Assembly (NCBI GenBank): GCA_035634055.1
Contig: DASQDR010000110.1
Location: forward strand, 1-33,696
DNA: 33,696 nucleotides
Direction of reading: 5' to 3'
DNA from: JAICTV01 sp035634055
Lineage (GTDB): Bacteria; Planctomycetota; Phycisphaerae; Tepidisphaerales; Tepidisphaeraceae
Part shown: positions 23,969 to 31,760 of the stretch, piece after piece
How positions within the stretch are numbered: position 1 is the stretch's first letter
Layout: each line of letters starts with the position of its first letter
Notes under the pieces: model-generated
The model's input: the letters and a program-made list of their open reading frames with translations, nothing else
Databases searched by the model: none
What the model was told of the DNA's origin: nothing
Position numbers and translations under genes: made by a program

Positions 23969-26134
23969 CTAAACCCCCGCCGGCGTGCGGAAGGCGTCGA
24001 GGACGTTGCGGTTCACGTCCACGTCGATCCTCGGCAGCCCGTCGCCCAGCGACTGCTCGGCCATCGCCTTGGCGGCGTCCATCTTGGGGTAGCGCACCTC
24101 GCGATAGCCGGTGACCGGCTCCGGGCACTTCAGGACCTGTAGCGCCTGGTCATAGGCGTGATCGGCTAGCGAGACGCGGTCGAGCAGCGCGATGTACCAG
24201 TCGCGGAAGGCGACCTCGCGCTGGTGCCAGCCCGGGAGCTTGCGCCACCACTTCATCCGGCGGACCAGGTTGAGCTGCCAGTCGCTGGTGGTGATCTTGA
24301 AGCGCACGCGGCGCTTGCCGATGTGGAACTCCGGGCTGGTGTGGTGGCGGTAGATGATCTTGTCGCCGTTGGCCTCGTCGATGCCGTACTTGGCCAGGTC
24401 GCGCACCTTCTTCTCGTAGCGGGTGAGCAGGTAGGCGACGTACGGCTCGTCCTTGATCAGCATCACCTTGGCGAGGTTCCAGATGACCGCGTGGGTGGCG
24501 GCGAACTTGCGGGGCACGCCGGCGCCCGACGCACTCTCGCGCTTGTAGACGCCGCGCACAAGGTCCATGTAGCGCTTCGCGTAGTGGAAGTCCTCGTACT
24601 GCATCAGGTCGTAGATGCGCAGGGCCAGGTCGTACTTCGACTCCTCGGTCAGCCCGCGCATGAGCTTCATGGCCGCGTCGACCAGCCGCTCGTAGTCCTC
24701 GCCCCACTTGCGGCCCTGGATCTTGGTCTTGCGGAGGATGCGGCTCTTGTTGGTGACGAGCTGCTCCCACGTCTCCGGGGTCGGCTTGATCGGCAGCACG
24801 CGCGGCTCGAGGGCGAGCTTGCGGCCGATGTTGAACGCCTTGAGGTTCCGCCGGTGCTCGCGGCGGATGGTGTCCTTGATCGCCCAGGCGATGCTGTGCG
24901 CACTGACCGGGATCAGCCCGAGCTGGTACGCCACGCCAAGCATCATGATGTTGACGAACAGCTTGGAGCCCAGCCGCTCCTCGGAAATCTGAGAGAGGTT
25001 CTTGGCGTAGCTGAGGTCCGCGCGGCAGTGGTTGTAGATCTCCTCGCGCAGCTCTTCCGGGCTGAAGTCGTCGCGCCCGAGCAGGCCGTAGACCGTCGGC
25101 TGCTTGTGGAGGTTCAGGACCGCGGCGGTGTGGTCCTTGTGCGCCACGCGGAACTGCTCGCGCGGGTCGGTCGCGCGGGCGGCTTCGAGGACGTCGACGC
25201 CGAGCAGCAGGTCGGCCTTGCCGTACGGGATGGAGCCGGTGATGGGATACAGCGTGGCATGGGCGCCTCGCCCATGAACTTCCGCGGAGCGGTCTGCTTC
25301 GCGCTCGTCGCTCCGCGATTGCTGCACGGGCGGGGCGCCCGTGCCACTTGAAGACGCCGGGTCATTCACGAACGTCATCTGCGAGTAGACGCCGCCGTTG
25401 CGGATGGCCAGGCCCTTCTTGTCCTGGAAGATGACGCGATAGCCCTGCTTGTGACCGGCGCGGACGAGGATGGCGCCGACAACGCCGATGCCCATCCCGC
25501 CCACGCCCGCCATGTGGCAACGCCAGGCCGCGCCGGGCGCCTTCATGCCGTGCACGAAGTTCGGCTCGGGCAGCCGGTCCAGGTGCAGGTTGGGCAGGCT
25601 GTAGCGCTTGCGCTTGCTGCGGACAACGGTGACCTGCTCGAAGCTCGGGCACGGCTTGACGCCCGTGCCGTAGTCGTTGCTCGTCCGCACGCGCTCGCAC
25701 GCGCCGTCGTTCACGCACCAGGTCAGGTCGGTGTCGATCTTCTTGCCGTAGTCGGTGTCCACCACGGTCAGCCCGGGGCAAGCGGTCGCGCTTGTGCACT
25801 CCAGGCAGTGCTCGCACACCTCCGGCGTGACGTTCATGTGCGTCTTGGTCGGGAGGTAGCCGTGCTCCTTGGCGAGCTTGCGCTCGGCCTTGTTCTTCGT
25901 GCGGTTGTAGGTGATCCCGCACTCCTTGTCGGCGATGATGATCTTCACGCCGTCGCTGAGGATGGTCTGCTCCAGCGCCTTCTTGTATCCCTGGCGGTCC
26001 TCGGGAGTCATCTTCAGGATCTTGATAGGCGCGTGCGCGGCCATGCCGCGGACGATCTTCTCGATGTCCTGGATGTAGTGCTTGTTGCCGAGCAAATCGT
26101 CCTCGAGCCCCGCGTGCTCCTGGTGGCCGGTCAT
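23969..26134 (-). CDS. Indolepyruvate ferredoxin oxidoreductase, C-terminal part (after the amber codon)
   Basis: This 721-aa frame is the continuation of the 26207-27859 gene: the frame is identical and stays open up to the TAG at 26207-26209, and the residues between (LAISNSIKAAQ, ILENGT) finish the thiamine-diphosphate domain. In order it holds an iron-sulfur segment (CEHCLECTSATACP, then Cys in WCVNDGAC and KPCPSF), the gamma-type domain (GVGGMGIGVVGAILV) and the C-terminal helical DUF6537-type part (KYGIDEANGD; SDWQLNLVRRMKWWRKLPG). Residues about 263-294 are encoded by the palindromic element at 25254-25347. The ATG at 26134 is only the first one after the stop; it has no clear ribosome-binding site and would start inside a domain. 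So this half is either made by read-through or is part of a recent pseudogene. Confidence 0.85.
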   Translation of the reverse strand: MTGHQEHAGLEDDLLGNKHYIQDIEKIVRGMAAHAPIKILKMTPEDRQGYKKALEQTILSDGVKIIIADKECGITYNRTKNKAERKLAKEHGYLPTKTHMNVTPEVCEHCLECTSATACPGLTVVDTDYGKKIDTDLTWCVNDGACERVRTSNDYGTGVKPCPSFEQVTVVRSKRKRYSLPNLHLDRLPEPNFVHGMKAPGAAWRCHMAGVGGMGIGVVGAILVRAGHKQGYRVIFQDKKGLAIRNGGVYSQMTFVNDPASSSGTGAPPVQQSRSDEREADRSAEVHGRGAHATLYPITGSIPYGKADLLLGVDVLEAARATDPREQFRVAHKDHTAAVLNLHKQPTVYGLLGRDDFSPEELREEIYNHCRADLSYAKNLSQISEERLGSKLFVNIMMLGVAYQLGLIPVSAHSIAWAIKDTIRREHRRNLKAFNIGRKLALEPRVLPIKPTPETWEQLVTNKSRILRKTKIQGRKWGEDYERLVDAAMKLMRGLTEESKYDLALRIYDLMQYEDFHYAKRYMDLVRGVYKRESASGAGVPRKFAATHAVIWNLAKVMLIKDEPYVAYLLTRYEKKVRDLAKYGIDEANGDKIIYRHHTSPEFHIGKRRVRFKITTSDWQLNLVRRMKWWRKLPGWHQREVAFRDWYIALLDRVSLADHAYDQALQVLKCPEPVTGYREVRYPKMDAAKAMAEQSLGDGLPRIDVDVNRNVLDAFRTPAGV
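25254..25347. repeat. 94-bp palindromic element, copy A, in frame inside the oxidoreductase gene
   Basis: The arms (25254-25276 and 25325-25347) are inverted copies with three mismatches, and each arm is itself a small hairpin (CATGGGC/GCCCATG; CACGGGC/GCCCGTG). The 48-nt centre includes TTCCGCGGAGCGGTCT. Read on the minus strand it adds about 31 residues (GTGAPPVQQ ... HGRGAHAT). Copy B has the same length, arms, orientation and reading phase. Confidence 0.88.
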
Positions 26135-26206
26135 CGCGGTCGTGCCGTTCTCCAGGATGATGTAGGTGATGTCCTGGGCGGCCTTAATGCTGTTGGAGAT
26201 GGCGAG

Positions 26207-27859
26207 CTAGCCGGAGTGGAAGAACGTGCCGTCGCCCATGAAGACGATCTGCTTGTTGGTGATGAACGGGTCGATGCCCGACCCGGTGGCGCCGCCGAGG
26301 CCCATGCCGCTGTAGTTGTGCATGAGCTGTTCGGTCGGCGCGAACATCAGCATCGTGTAGCAGCCGGTGTCGCCGTGCGCGACCATGTCCACCGGCGGTC
26401 GGCCGTGCACGCGCTTCATGTAATCAGGGTCGGCGAAGTTCTTGCGGACCTCGAGCAGGACCGACGAGCTATCGCGGTGCGGGCAGCCGGGGCAGAACGT
26501 GGGCGTGCGCGCGACGATCTTGTCGGTGATGACCTGGAGCTTGGGCTTGCTCGCCTCGCGCAGCCGCTGCATCTCGGCGGTCAGCCGGCCGTTGCGCAGC
26601 TCGGCGGGGATCTCGTCGGTCGCCTTGATCAGCGGGATGAGCTTCTGCGCCAGCACGGAATAGTTCAGCCCGCGCGTGTCCGGAATGCCGTCGCTGCCGC
26701 TGGGGAACTTCTTGCCGAACAGCCGGGAAACCACGTCCGTCGCCTGCTCGTGCGGCAGCATCTTGAAGGCGTAGTCGCGGATGTTCTTCTCGAGGAAGCT
26801 GCGCCGCTCCTCGATCACGATCATGTGCTTGCAGAGCTTCGAGAACTCCGCGACGAGCCGGACGTCGGCCGGGTAGCTCATCCCCATGTTGAGGATGGGG
26901 AACACGCCCGCGAGTCCGAGCTCGCCGAGCACGTGCTCGAGGTAAGGGCGGCCCATGCCGGTGGTGATGAAGCCGAGAGGCGCGACCTCCGTGGCATGGG
27001 CGCCTCGCCCATGAGCTTCCGCGGAGCGGTCTTCTTGCAGTGCGTCGGTGCGCGAGGGCTGCACGGGCGAGGCGCCCGTGCCGCGATCAATGCGCGTCGC
27101 AGGAATGATCTGATTGATCCCCAGCTCGCGCGCCCGGTCCATCGTCGCCAGGTAGCGCGCGTCGGTCTGCAACTCCTTGCGCCAGGTGCGCGGCGGGAGC
27201 AGCACCGTCTTGTCCAGCGGCAGGGCGGCAGTGTCGATGGTGATCTTCTGCTGCGTGTTGAGCGATGGGAACTGGTTGGGGCGGCACTCCACCGTCCCGC
27301 CGCCGTCGGCGTGCGCGACGGTCACGATATAGCCGATGTACAGCCCCGCGGCCTGCCCGAGCTTGAAGCTGAGGTTGATCCAGTCCTTTAGTTCCTGAAG
27401 TGTGCCCGGCTCGACGACCGGCATGCGCAGGTGCTCGAAGAGGAACCGGCTGTCGGCCGGCACCTGGGTGGATTCACACCAGGGGTCCTCGCCGCTGATG
27501 ACGATCGCGCCGCCACCGGGGTGCGAGCCCGCGAGCGTGCCGAGCGCCAGCGCGTCGGAGGCGACGTGAACGCCCACGGATTTCATGGCCACGATCGACT
27601 TGATCGCCGCCATCTGCGACCCGTTGACAGCCGCCACGCCGAGCGCTTCGTTGTTGGCTTGGAAGGCGCGGACGCCCTTGGCTTTGAGCAGGTCCTTGAG
27701 GTCGCCGAGGATGTCGAAGAAGCCCGCGACGGGGGAACCGGGATAGCCGGTCATCAGCCCGACGCCACCCTCGGTTTCCAGTGCCCCTTTGACGAGCAGT
27801 TCGTTGCCAATGAAGACTTCGCGGCCGGACTCGGCCAGAAAGCGCGGATCGATAGCCAT
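26207..27859 (-). CDS. Indolepyruvate ferredoxin oxidoreductase, N-terminal part (ends at an in-frame TAG)
   Basis: Enzymes of this family oxidise aryl or branched 2-oxoacids to acyl-CoA, passing electrons to ferredoxin. This 550-aa frame starts at the ATG at 27859, with GGAAGGA about ten bases upstream. It carries the pyrimidine-binding domain (GYPGSPVAGFFDIL; ANNEALGVAAVNG; GGGAIVISGEDPW), the domain leading to the conserved CPGCPHRDSS, and the start of the ThDP-pyrophosphate motif (GDTGCYTML; MGDGTFFHSG). The TAG at 26207-26209 falls directly after HSG, in the middle of the ThDP-binding domain, and the same frame then continues for another 745 codons. Residues about 259-290 come from palindromic element B. 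The product alone should be inactive. TAG ends several other genes in this window (for example at 949, 2527, 8444, 18850), so it is a normal stop here. Confidence 0.88.
   Translation of the reverse strand: MAIDPRFLAESGREVFIGNELLVKGALETEGGVGLMTGYPGSPVAGFFDILGDLKDLLKAKGVRAFQANNEALGVAAVNGSQMAAIKSIVAMKSVGVHVASDALALGTLAGSHPGGGAIVISGEDPWCESTQVPADSRFLFEHLRMPVVEPGTLQELKDWINLSFKLGQAAGLYIGYIVTVAHADGGGTVECRPNQFPSLNTQQKITIDTAALPLDKTVLLPPRTWRKELQTDARYLATMDRARELGINQIIPATRIDRGTGASPVQPSRTDALQEDRSAEAHGRGAHATEVAPLGFITTGMGRPYLEHVLGELGLAGVFPILNMGMSYPADVRLVAEFSKLCKHMIVIEERRSFLEKNIRDYAFKMLPHEQATDVVSRLFGKKFPSGSDGIPDTRGLNYSVLAQKLIPLIKATDEIPAELRNGRLTAEMQRLREASKPKLQVITDKIVARTPTFCPGCPHRDSSSVLLEVRKNFADPDYMKRVHGRPPVDMVAHGDTGCYTMLMFAPTEQLMHNYSGMGLGGATGSGIDPFITNKQIVFMGDGTFFHSG
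26991..27084. repeat. 94-bp palindromic element, copy B, in frame inside the oxidoreductase gene
   Basis: Arms at 26991-27013 and 27062-27084; the left arm is identical to that of copy A, the right arm differs at a few positions, and the centre keeps TTCCGCGGAGCGGTCT but varies after it. It adds about 31 residues (GTGASPVQPS ... HGRGAHAT) between the sequences ATRID and TEVAPLG of the enzyme, in the same phase as copy A. Confidence 0.88.
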
Positions 27860-28795
27860 GACCAGTCTGTCCTTCCGCGGGGAATAAGGATGAAGGTAGA
27901 AGGCCGAAGGATGAATGGTTCATCCTCCGCCCTTGCGATTTCAGCCTTGCTCGCGACGTGGCTTACGGCCCTTGGTTCCTAATTACCGCACGGCCGCAGG
28001 GGACGTCGTTGTGCACCGCGATCTAGAGACTCTCGGCGGCGGCGGGAGACGCATGCGCGTGGCCGCCGACGCCGTGAAAACACGTATCCCCGCAGATCGA
28101 CCATGGCCGATCTCGGGGTGCAGATAATAACGCCTCGGACGGGCAAGACCAACAGGACCCGGGCTCAAACCGGCCCTGCAATCGCTTTAACCCGTGCGGG
28201 GACAAGCTTCTACGCCGGCTGTAGGGGAAAGTTCGCCTCCGCAGGCGCGTTGGCCACGGATGCCGCTGAAGGGCGGGTCGGACAGCACGACGGCGGAGTC
28301 ATCAGTGATCAGCGCGTTCCGTGAACCGTGCTGAACCCCCGGCGAGGGGGCTGCCCGACGGGCCAAGCGGGGGACCGCCGCGGCTGCCAGTGATCCGCGC
28401 GATGAAGCGGCGGCGGAGGCGCGGCGGCGCGGTGCTCTCGACGCTGAGCGCCGCGTGCCTCCGAAGCGCGGCATCGGAAGCGGCGCGATTGGCGCTTACC
28501 TCACCCGTTCACACGTCAAAGTTTCACGTCCGAGAAATCAAACGTTATCGCTCCCGAACTGTCCGATAAGTCGCCGCTGAATCATGCAGATCGCCGCGAG
28601 ATTCTCGCCATTTTGCGCGGCCGGATTTGCCGTTTGCCTCGGCCGGTTTTGTTTTGGAAATACACAGAAGCCCCGCCGCGGGAAGGGCCGATGAAAGCGG
28701 CGGGCAGGCCCAGGGATGTTGGGGCCAATGAATGAGGCGGGCACGCGGGCGGTGAGGGACTGCCACCACGTGCCGATTTGTTCCGGGAGTTCGTG
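27860..28795. other. About 0.9 kb with no convincing gene
   Basis: Reading frames here are short and of Arg/Pro/Ala-rich shadow composition, so I do not call any. Visible elements are the inverted repeat GGATGAA-TGG-TTCATCC (27909-27925) in a GAAGG/GGATGAA-rich patch, a GGCCG...CGGCC hairpin followed by GGTTTTGTTTTGG (about 28620-28658), and a CCCGCCGC/GCGGCGGG pair (about 28673-28706). It could hold an RNA gene or a decayed gene, but I cannot support either. Confidence 0.4.
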
Positions 28796-28897
28796 ATGCA
28801 GAACATCATCGCATCGATCTTCGCGCAGGTGGCCGAGGTGGGCGTGTTCTTTGCCGCGTCGGCGGCGCTGGTGGCCGGGGCCCTGGCCGTGCGCTAA
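28796..28897 (+). CDS. 33-aa single-helix membrane protein
   Basis: ATG at 28796, TAA at 28895-28897, with GGGAG six bases before the start. The peptide begins MQNIIASIFAQVAEVG and continues as a hydrophobic, Ala/Val-rich helix (VFFAASAALVAGALAVR) ending in a single Arg, the shape of a small membrane protein with its C-terminus at the positively charged side. It lies alone after a 0.9-kb space and is followed, after about 240 nt, by the bidirectional terminator at 29135-29172. I know of no named family for it. It is short, so chance is possible, but the ribosome-binding site and composition speak for a real gene. Confidence 0.5.
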   Translation: MQNIIASIFAQVAEVGVFFAASAALVAGALAVR

Positions 28898-29209
28898 CGC
28901 CTGCGAGCGAGTGACGCTGCTGAATTGTCCGTCGCGTTGAGTAGTCCCCAGCCGTTGTCATCAAGCATTTGTCGTTCGCGTCTCTGGTGATGCGAACCGC
29001 CCGATCGACCCCCGAGGCTCGTCCGAAGGGATCCTCCGGCCGCCGCCGCTGCCGCCGCTTCCTTGCGTGCGTGCCGGCTATAACCTCGTGCCATTTTCAT
29101 CGGCGCGGGTTGCGGAAGGCTGAACGGGCGAAATAAAAAATCCCCCCGCAGTACTGCGGGGGGGATTTTTTTGCGCCGATGGTCCGATAGCCCGATGCCG
29201 CCGAGCGGC
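28898..29209. other. Intergenic space up to the convergent membrane gene
   Basis: Apart from the terminator at 29135-29172 I see nothing that I can name here. Confidence 0.45.
29135..29172. terminator. Bidirectional intrinsic terminator
   Basis: A near-perfect palindrome: AAAAAATCCCCCC at left mirrors a G-run and ATTTTTTT at right, with GCAGTACTGC in the centre and one unpaired G. Both strands end in T-runs. It lies between the 33-aa plus-strand gene and the minus-strand gene ending at 29210, so it can serve both. Confidence 0.92.
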
Positions 29210-31621
29210 TCATGCCGTGGCGATTGCAGGCTCGGCGGACGCGGCGGGCTCAGTGATCGCGGGCGGCGGCTCCGGCGCTTCCTTCACCGCCTCATCGCCG
29301 TTTTGGTCCCTCGCCTCTTCCACCTCCCGCGGCGGGCGGCGGCGCAGCACGGCCGATAACACGTAGAACCCCGCCGCCACCAGCAGCAGGTGGTTGAACC
29401 CCAGCACCATCGACAACTGCTCGCTCAACCCGCCGAGGATGATCCCCGCCACGTTGGAGCCGAAATCGACGTCCGGGTGCCGGCTGTCGCGGAACGCGGT
29501 GGCGAAGATCACGCCGGCGAAGAAGACCGGCACGAACACCACCGCGCACGAGGCGATCGTCTTCCACGCGCCCGGGAGCGACAGGAACCAGTTCATCGGC
29601 ACCAGGATGTTCACCGCCAATGCGATCACCAGCAGCAGGTAGTAGGGCCACAGCTTGCGCGGCCGCGCCGCCAGCGTGTAGAGGTTGGCGATCAGGATCA
29701 TCACCAGGATGGCGAAGAAGACGACGGAATTGACGATCCAGGTCGAGCCGAAGAGCAGGGCCATGTGCACCACGCCCTTGGTCTCCAGCAGCATGAAGCC
29801 CGCGCCGAGGAAGAACATCTGCCCGCTGGGCCGCGCCCCGATCCGCCGACCCTTGCCGAACCACACTGGCCAGGTGAACGCCAGCAGGATCACGATCGAT
29901 AATCCCCCGACCACCGCCATCCCTTGCCCGTTGGGCGCCCACGGGATCGTCCGGCCGCTGAGGTAAAGCTGCGGCCAATCGTCGGTCGGCAGCAGCGAGA
30001 TGCCGGCCGAGTTCACCTTCGCCGGCGACACCTGCTGCCACCATTGGCTATCGCTGGGCTTCAGCTCGTTGAAGGCGTTGATCGGCAGGTTGTCCGAGGG
30101 CTTGAAGTTGATCCAGAAGTTCTTGTGCGTCTCGAACTTCCGCTTGATGTTGTTCAGCTTCTCGGAGTCGGTGCCGACCAGCAGGAAGGTGATGACGTCC
30201 CTCTGGTTGGTCTGCGGGTCGATCGTCGGCTGGTAGGGGAGCGATACGACGACCGGCTCGACGCCGTACACCTTCTTGACCATCTCGTTCAGCCGCCCGG
30301 CTACCCAACCGAAGCGGAAGTAGTTGTACATCGCGAAGACGCCGCCCGGCTTGAGCCGCGCCTTCACGTCGCGCATCGCCTCCTCGGTGAAGAGGAAGTT
30401 CTCCAGCCGCAGGCTCGAGTAGCCCGAGTGCAGCACGAGTGAATCGACCAGCGCGTAGACGGCCAGGTCATACTTCTGGTCCGTCTTGCGGACGAAGCTC
30501 CGGCCGTCGTCGAGGTGGACGGTCACGCGCGGGTCGTCGTATGGCTTGTCCGGGTGGTAAGAGCGCCCGATCCAGTTGATGGTGGGGTCGATCTCCACGG
30601 CGTCGACCCTGCGCGCGCCGTTGAGCAGGGCGGCGGCAACGTCGTTGCCGCTGCCGGCGCCGATCACCAGCACGTCGTCGAACGGCGCGTTGCCGGCGTC
30701 GCGGTTGAGCAGGTGCGGCATGGCGTAGCGGGCGCCGTTGTCCCAGATCTTGACCATCTCCTGGTGCGAGATGTTGTTGGTGTCGATCCCGCCGGTGTGG
30801 TTGGTGTACGCGACCTTGTAATAAGGCGACCAGAAGACCTGCCCGCGGTGGCCGACGCCGTAGCTGCTCATCGCGATCAGGAACATCATCCCGATCGCCC
30901 CCAGCACCTGCGGCGCGTTCCACTTCGATCGCACGAAGTAGAGCAGCAGCAGCGTGACCAGGATGAACCACAGGTGCGGCGAGAGCCGGAAGTAGCTCAT
31001 CACGCCGAACAATGCGATGCCGCTCAGGCTCCCCAGCACATCGATCGTGTAGGCCCAGACGCGGTTGGGGATGGCGTCGAAGGCGCGTCCCATCTGCTGC
31101 CCGAGGCCGACGAACATCACCGCGATCAGCGAGAAGAAGACGCCCGCAACGGCCCACAGCGGCACGACGAAGCGGCTGGGATCCGTGGGGCGGTACTCGG
31201 TGCCGAAGTAGATGAGCTTCGGCGCCGCGTCCTGCCCGCCCACGTTGACGCTGAGGTGGTCGGCGTAGTGGTGATACGCCCAGAAGGTGCCCATCGCCAG
31301 CGCCATGCTGAGCAGCGAGAGCGGGATCACCCAGCGGACGAAGTTCCGCCGCCGCGACGCCGTCAGCAGCCCGACGCTCATCCCGAGGAACGTCGCCAGC
31401 AGCACGATGTTGGTGAAGAACGTGAGGAAGACGACCGTGCTGCCGAACCAGCGGATCGCCGCCAGCTCGAAGAACAGGATCAGGAAGCTGATGAGGAACA
31501 GGTCGAGGCGCGGCCGGCGCGGCGCGTTGGATTCGATCGGCTCCGGCGGGCGCGGCGCGGGGGCGTCGGCTTCTCTCGGCACCTCGATCAACGGCAGCAC
31601 GGCGGGGTCGGTCGTCGTCAT
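29210..31621 (-). CDS. Membrane protein with central spermidine-synthase-like domain
   Basis: An 803-aa protein. N-terminal residues are Pro-rich and cytoplasmic, then about seven membrane helices follow (LDLFLISFLILFFELAAIRWFG; FFTNIVLLATFLGMSVGLL; LWAVAGVFFSLIAVMFVG). Residues about 310-500 are an S-adenosyl-type Rossmann domain like that of spermine/spermidine synthases: VLVIGAGSGNDVAAALL, VDAVEIDP, VHLDDGRSF, YDLAVYALVDS. More helices follow at the C-terminus (MAVVGGLSIVILLAFTWPVWF to LLLVAAGFYVLSAVL), then an acidic Pro/Ala tail. Proteins with this layout are widespread in planctomycetes but the reaction is not established, and the aminopropyl site was not checked. I use the ATG at 31621 (MTTTDPAVLP) because a TACAAT box sits 10 nt before it; the frame extends to 31681, but that part overlaps the promoter. 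Confidence 0.85.
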   Translation of the reverse strand: MTTTDPAVLPLIEVPREADAPAPRPPEPIESNAPRRPRLDLFLISFLILFFELAAIRWFGSTVVFLTFFTNIVLLATFLGMSVGLLTASRRRNFVRWVIPLSLLSMALAMGTFWAYHHYADHLSVNVGGQDAAPKLIYFGTEYRPTDPSRFVVPLWAVAGVFFSLIAVMFVGLGQQMGRAFDAIPNRVWAYTIDVLGSLSGIALFGVMSYFRLSPHLWFILVTLLLLYFVRSKWNAPQVLGAIGMMFLIAMSSYGVGHRGQVFWSPYYKVAYTNHTGGIDTNNISHQEMVKIWDNGARYAMPHLLNRDAGNAPFDDVLVIGAGSGNDVAAALLNGARRVDAVEIDPTINWIGRSYHPDKPYDDPRVTVHLDDGRSFVRKTDQKYDLAVYALVDSLVLHSGYSSLRLENFLFTEEAMRDVKARLKPGGVFAMYNYFRFGWVAGRLNEMVKKVYGVEPVVVSLPYQPTIDPQTNQRDVITFLLVGTDSEKLNNIKRKFETHKNFWINFKPSDNLPINAFNELKPSDSQWWQQVSPAKVNSAGISLLPTDDWPQLYLSGRTIPWAPNGQGMAVVGGLSIVILLAFTWPVWFGKGRRIGARPSGQMFFLGAGFMLLETKGVVHMALLFGSTWIVNSVVFFAILVMILIANLYTLAARPRKLWPYYLLLVIALAVNILVPMNWFLSLPGAWKTIASCAVVFVPVFFAGVIFATAFRDSRHPDVDFGSNVAGIILGGLSEQLSMVLGFNHLLLVAAGFYVLSAVLRRRPPREVEEARDQNGDEAVKEAPEPPPAITEPAASAEPAIATA

Positions 31622-31631
31622 GAGGCGGGGG

Positions 31632-31660
31632 ATTGTATCGAAACGGGGTAAGATGGGCAG
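31632..31660 (-). promoter_or_regulatory. Promoter of the spermidine-synthase-like gene
   Basis: On the minus strand CTGCCC (31660-31655) and TACAAT (31637-31632) are 17 bp apart; the -10 box ends 10 nt before the ATG at 31621, giving a leader of 3-4 nt at most. Confidence 0.55.
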
Positions 31661-31760
31661 GCGCAGCAGCCGCGCCGGCACCCGCGCTTCCGCGACCGAT
31701 CGGCGCAGCGACCGCGGTGCCGCTGCCGCGCGGGCGCACGTTCGCTACGAAGGGAGTCGT

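Noticed and set aside
24224..25351. Long plus-strand open frames opposite the oxidoreductase (also 25451-27391)
   Set aside because: They are antisense shadows caused by high GC: rich in Val, Ala, Arg, Leu with no domain pattern, and the minus strand has clear conserved motifs.
26135..26209. TAG reassigned as a sense codon in this genome
   Set aside because: Several clear genes in the window end in TAG at the expected place (949, 2527, 6885, 8444, 18850), so it works as a stop.
28321..28569. 82-aa plus-strand frame in the gene-poor region
   Set aside because: Arg/Pro/Ala-rich, with no ribosome-binding site and no recognisable motif.
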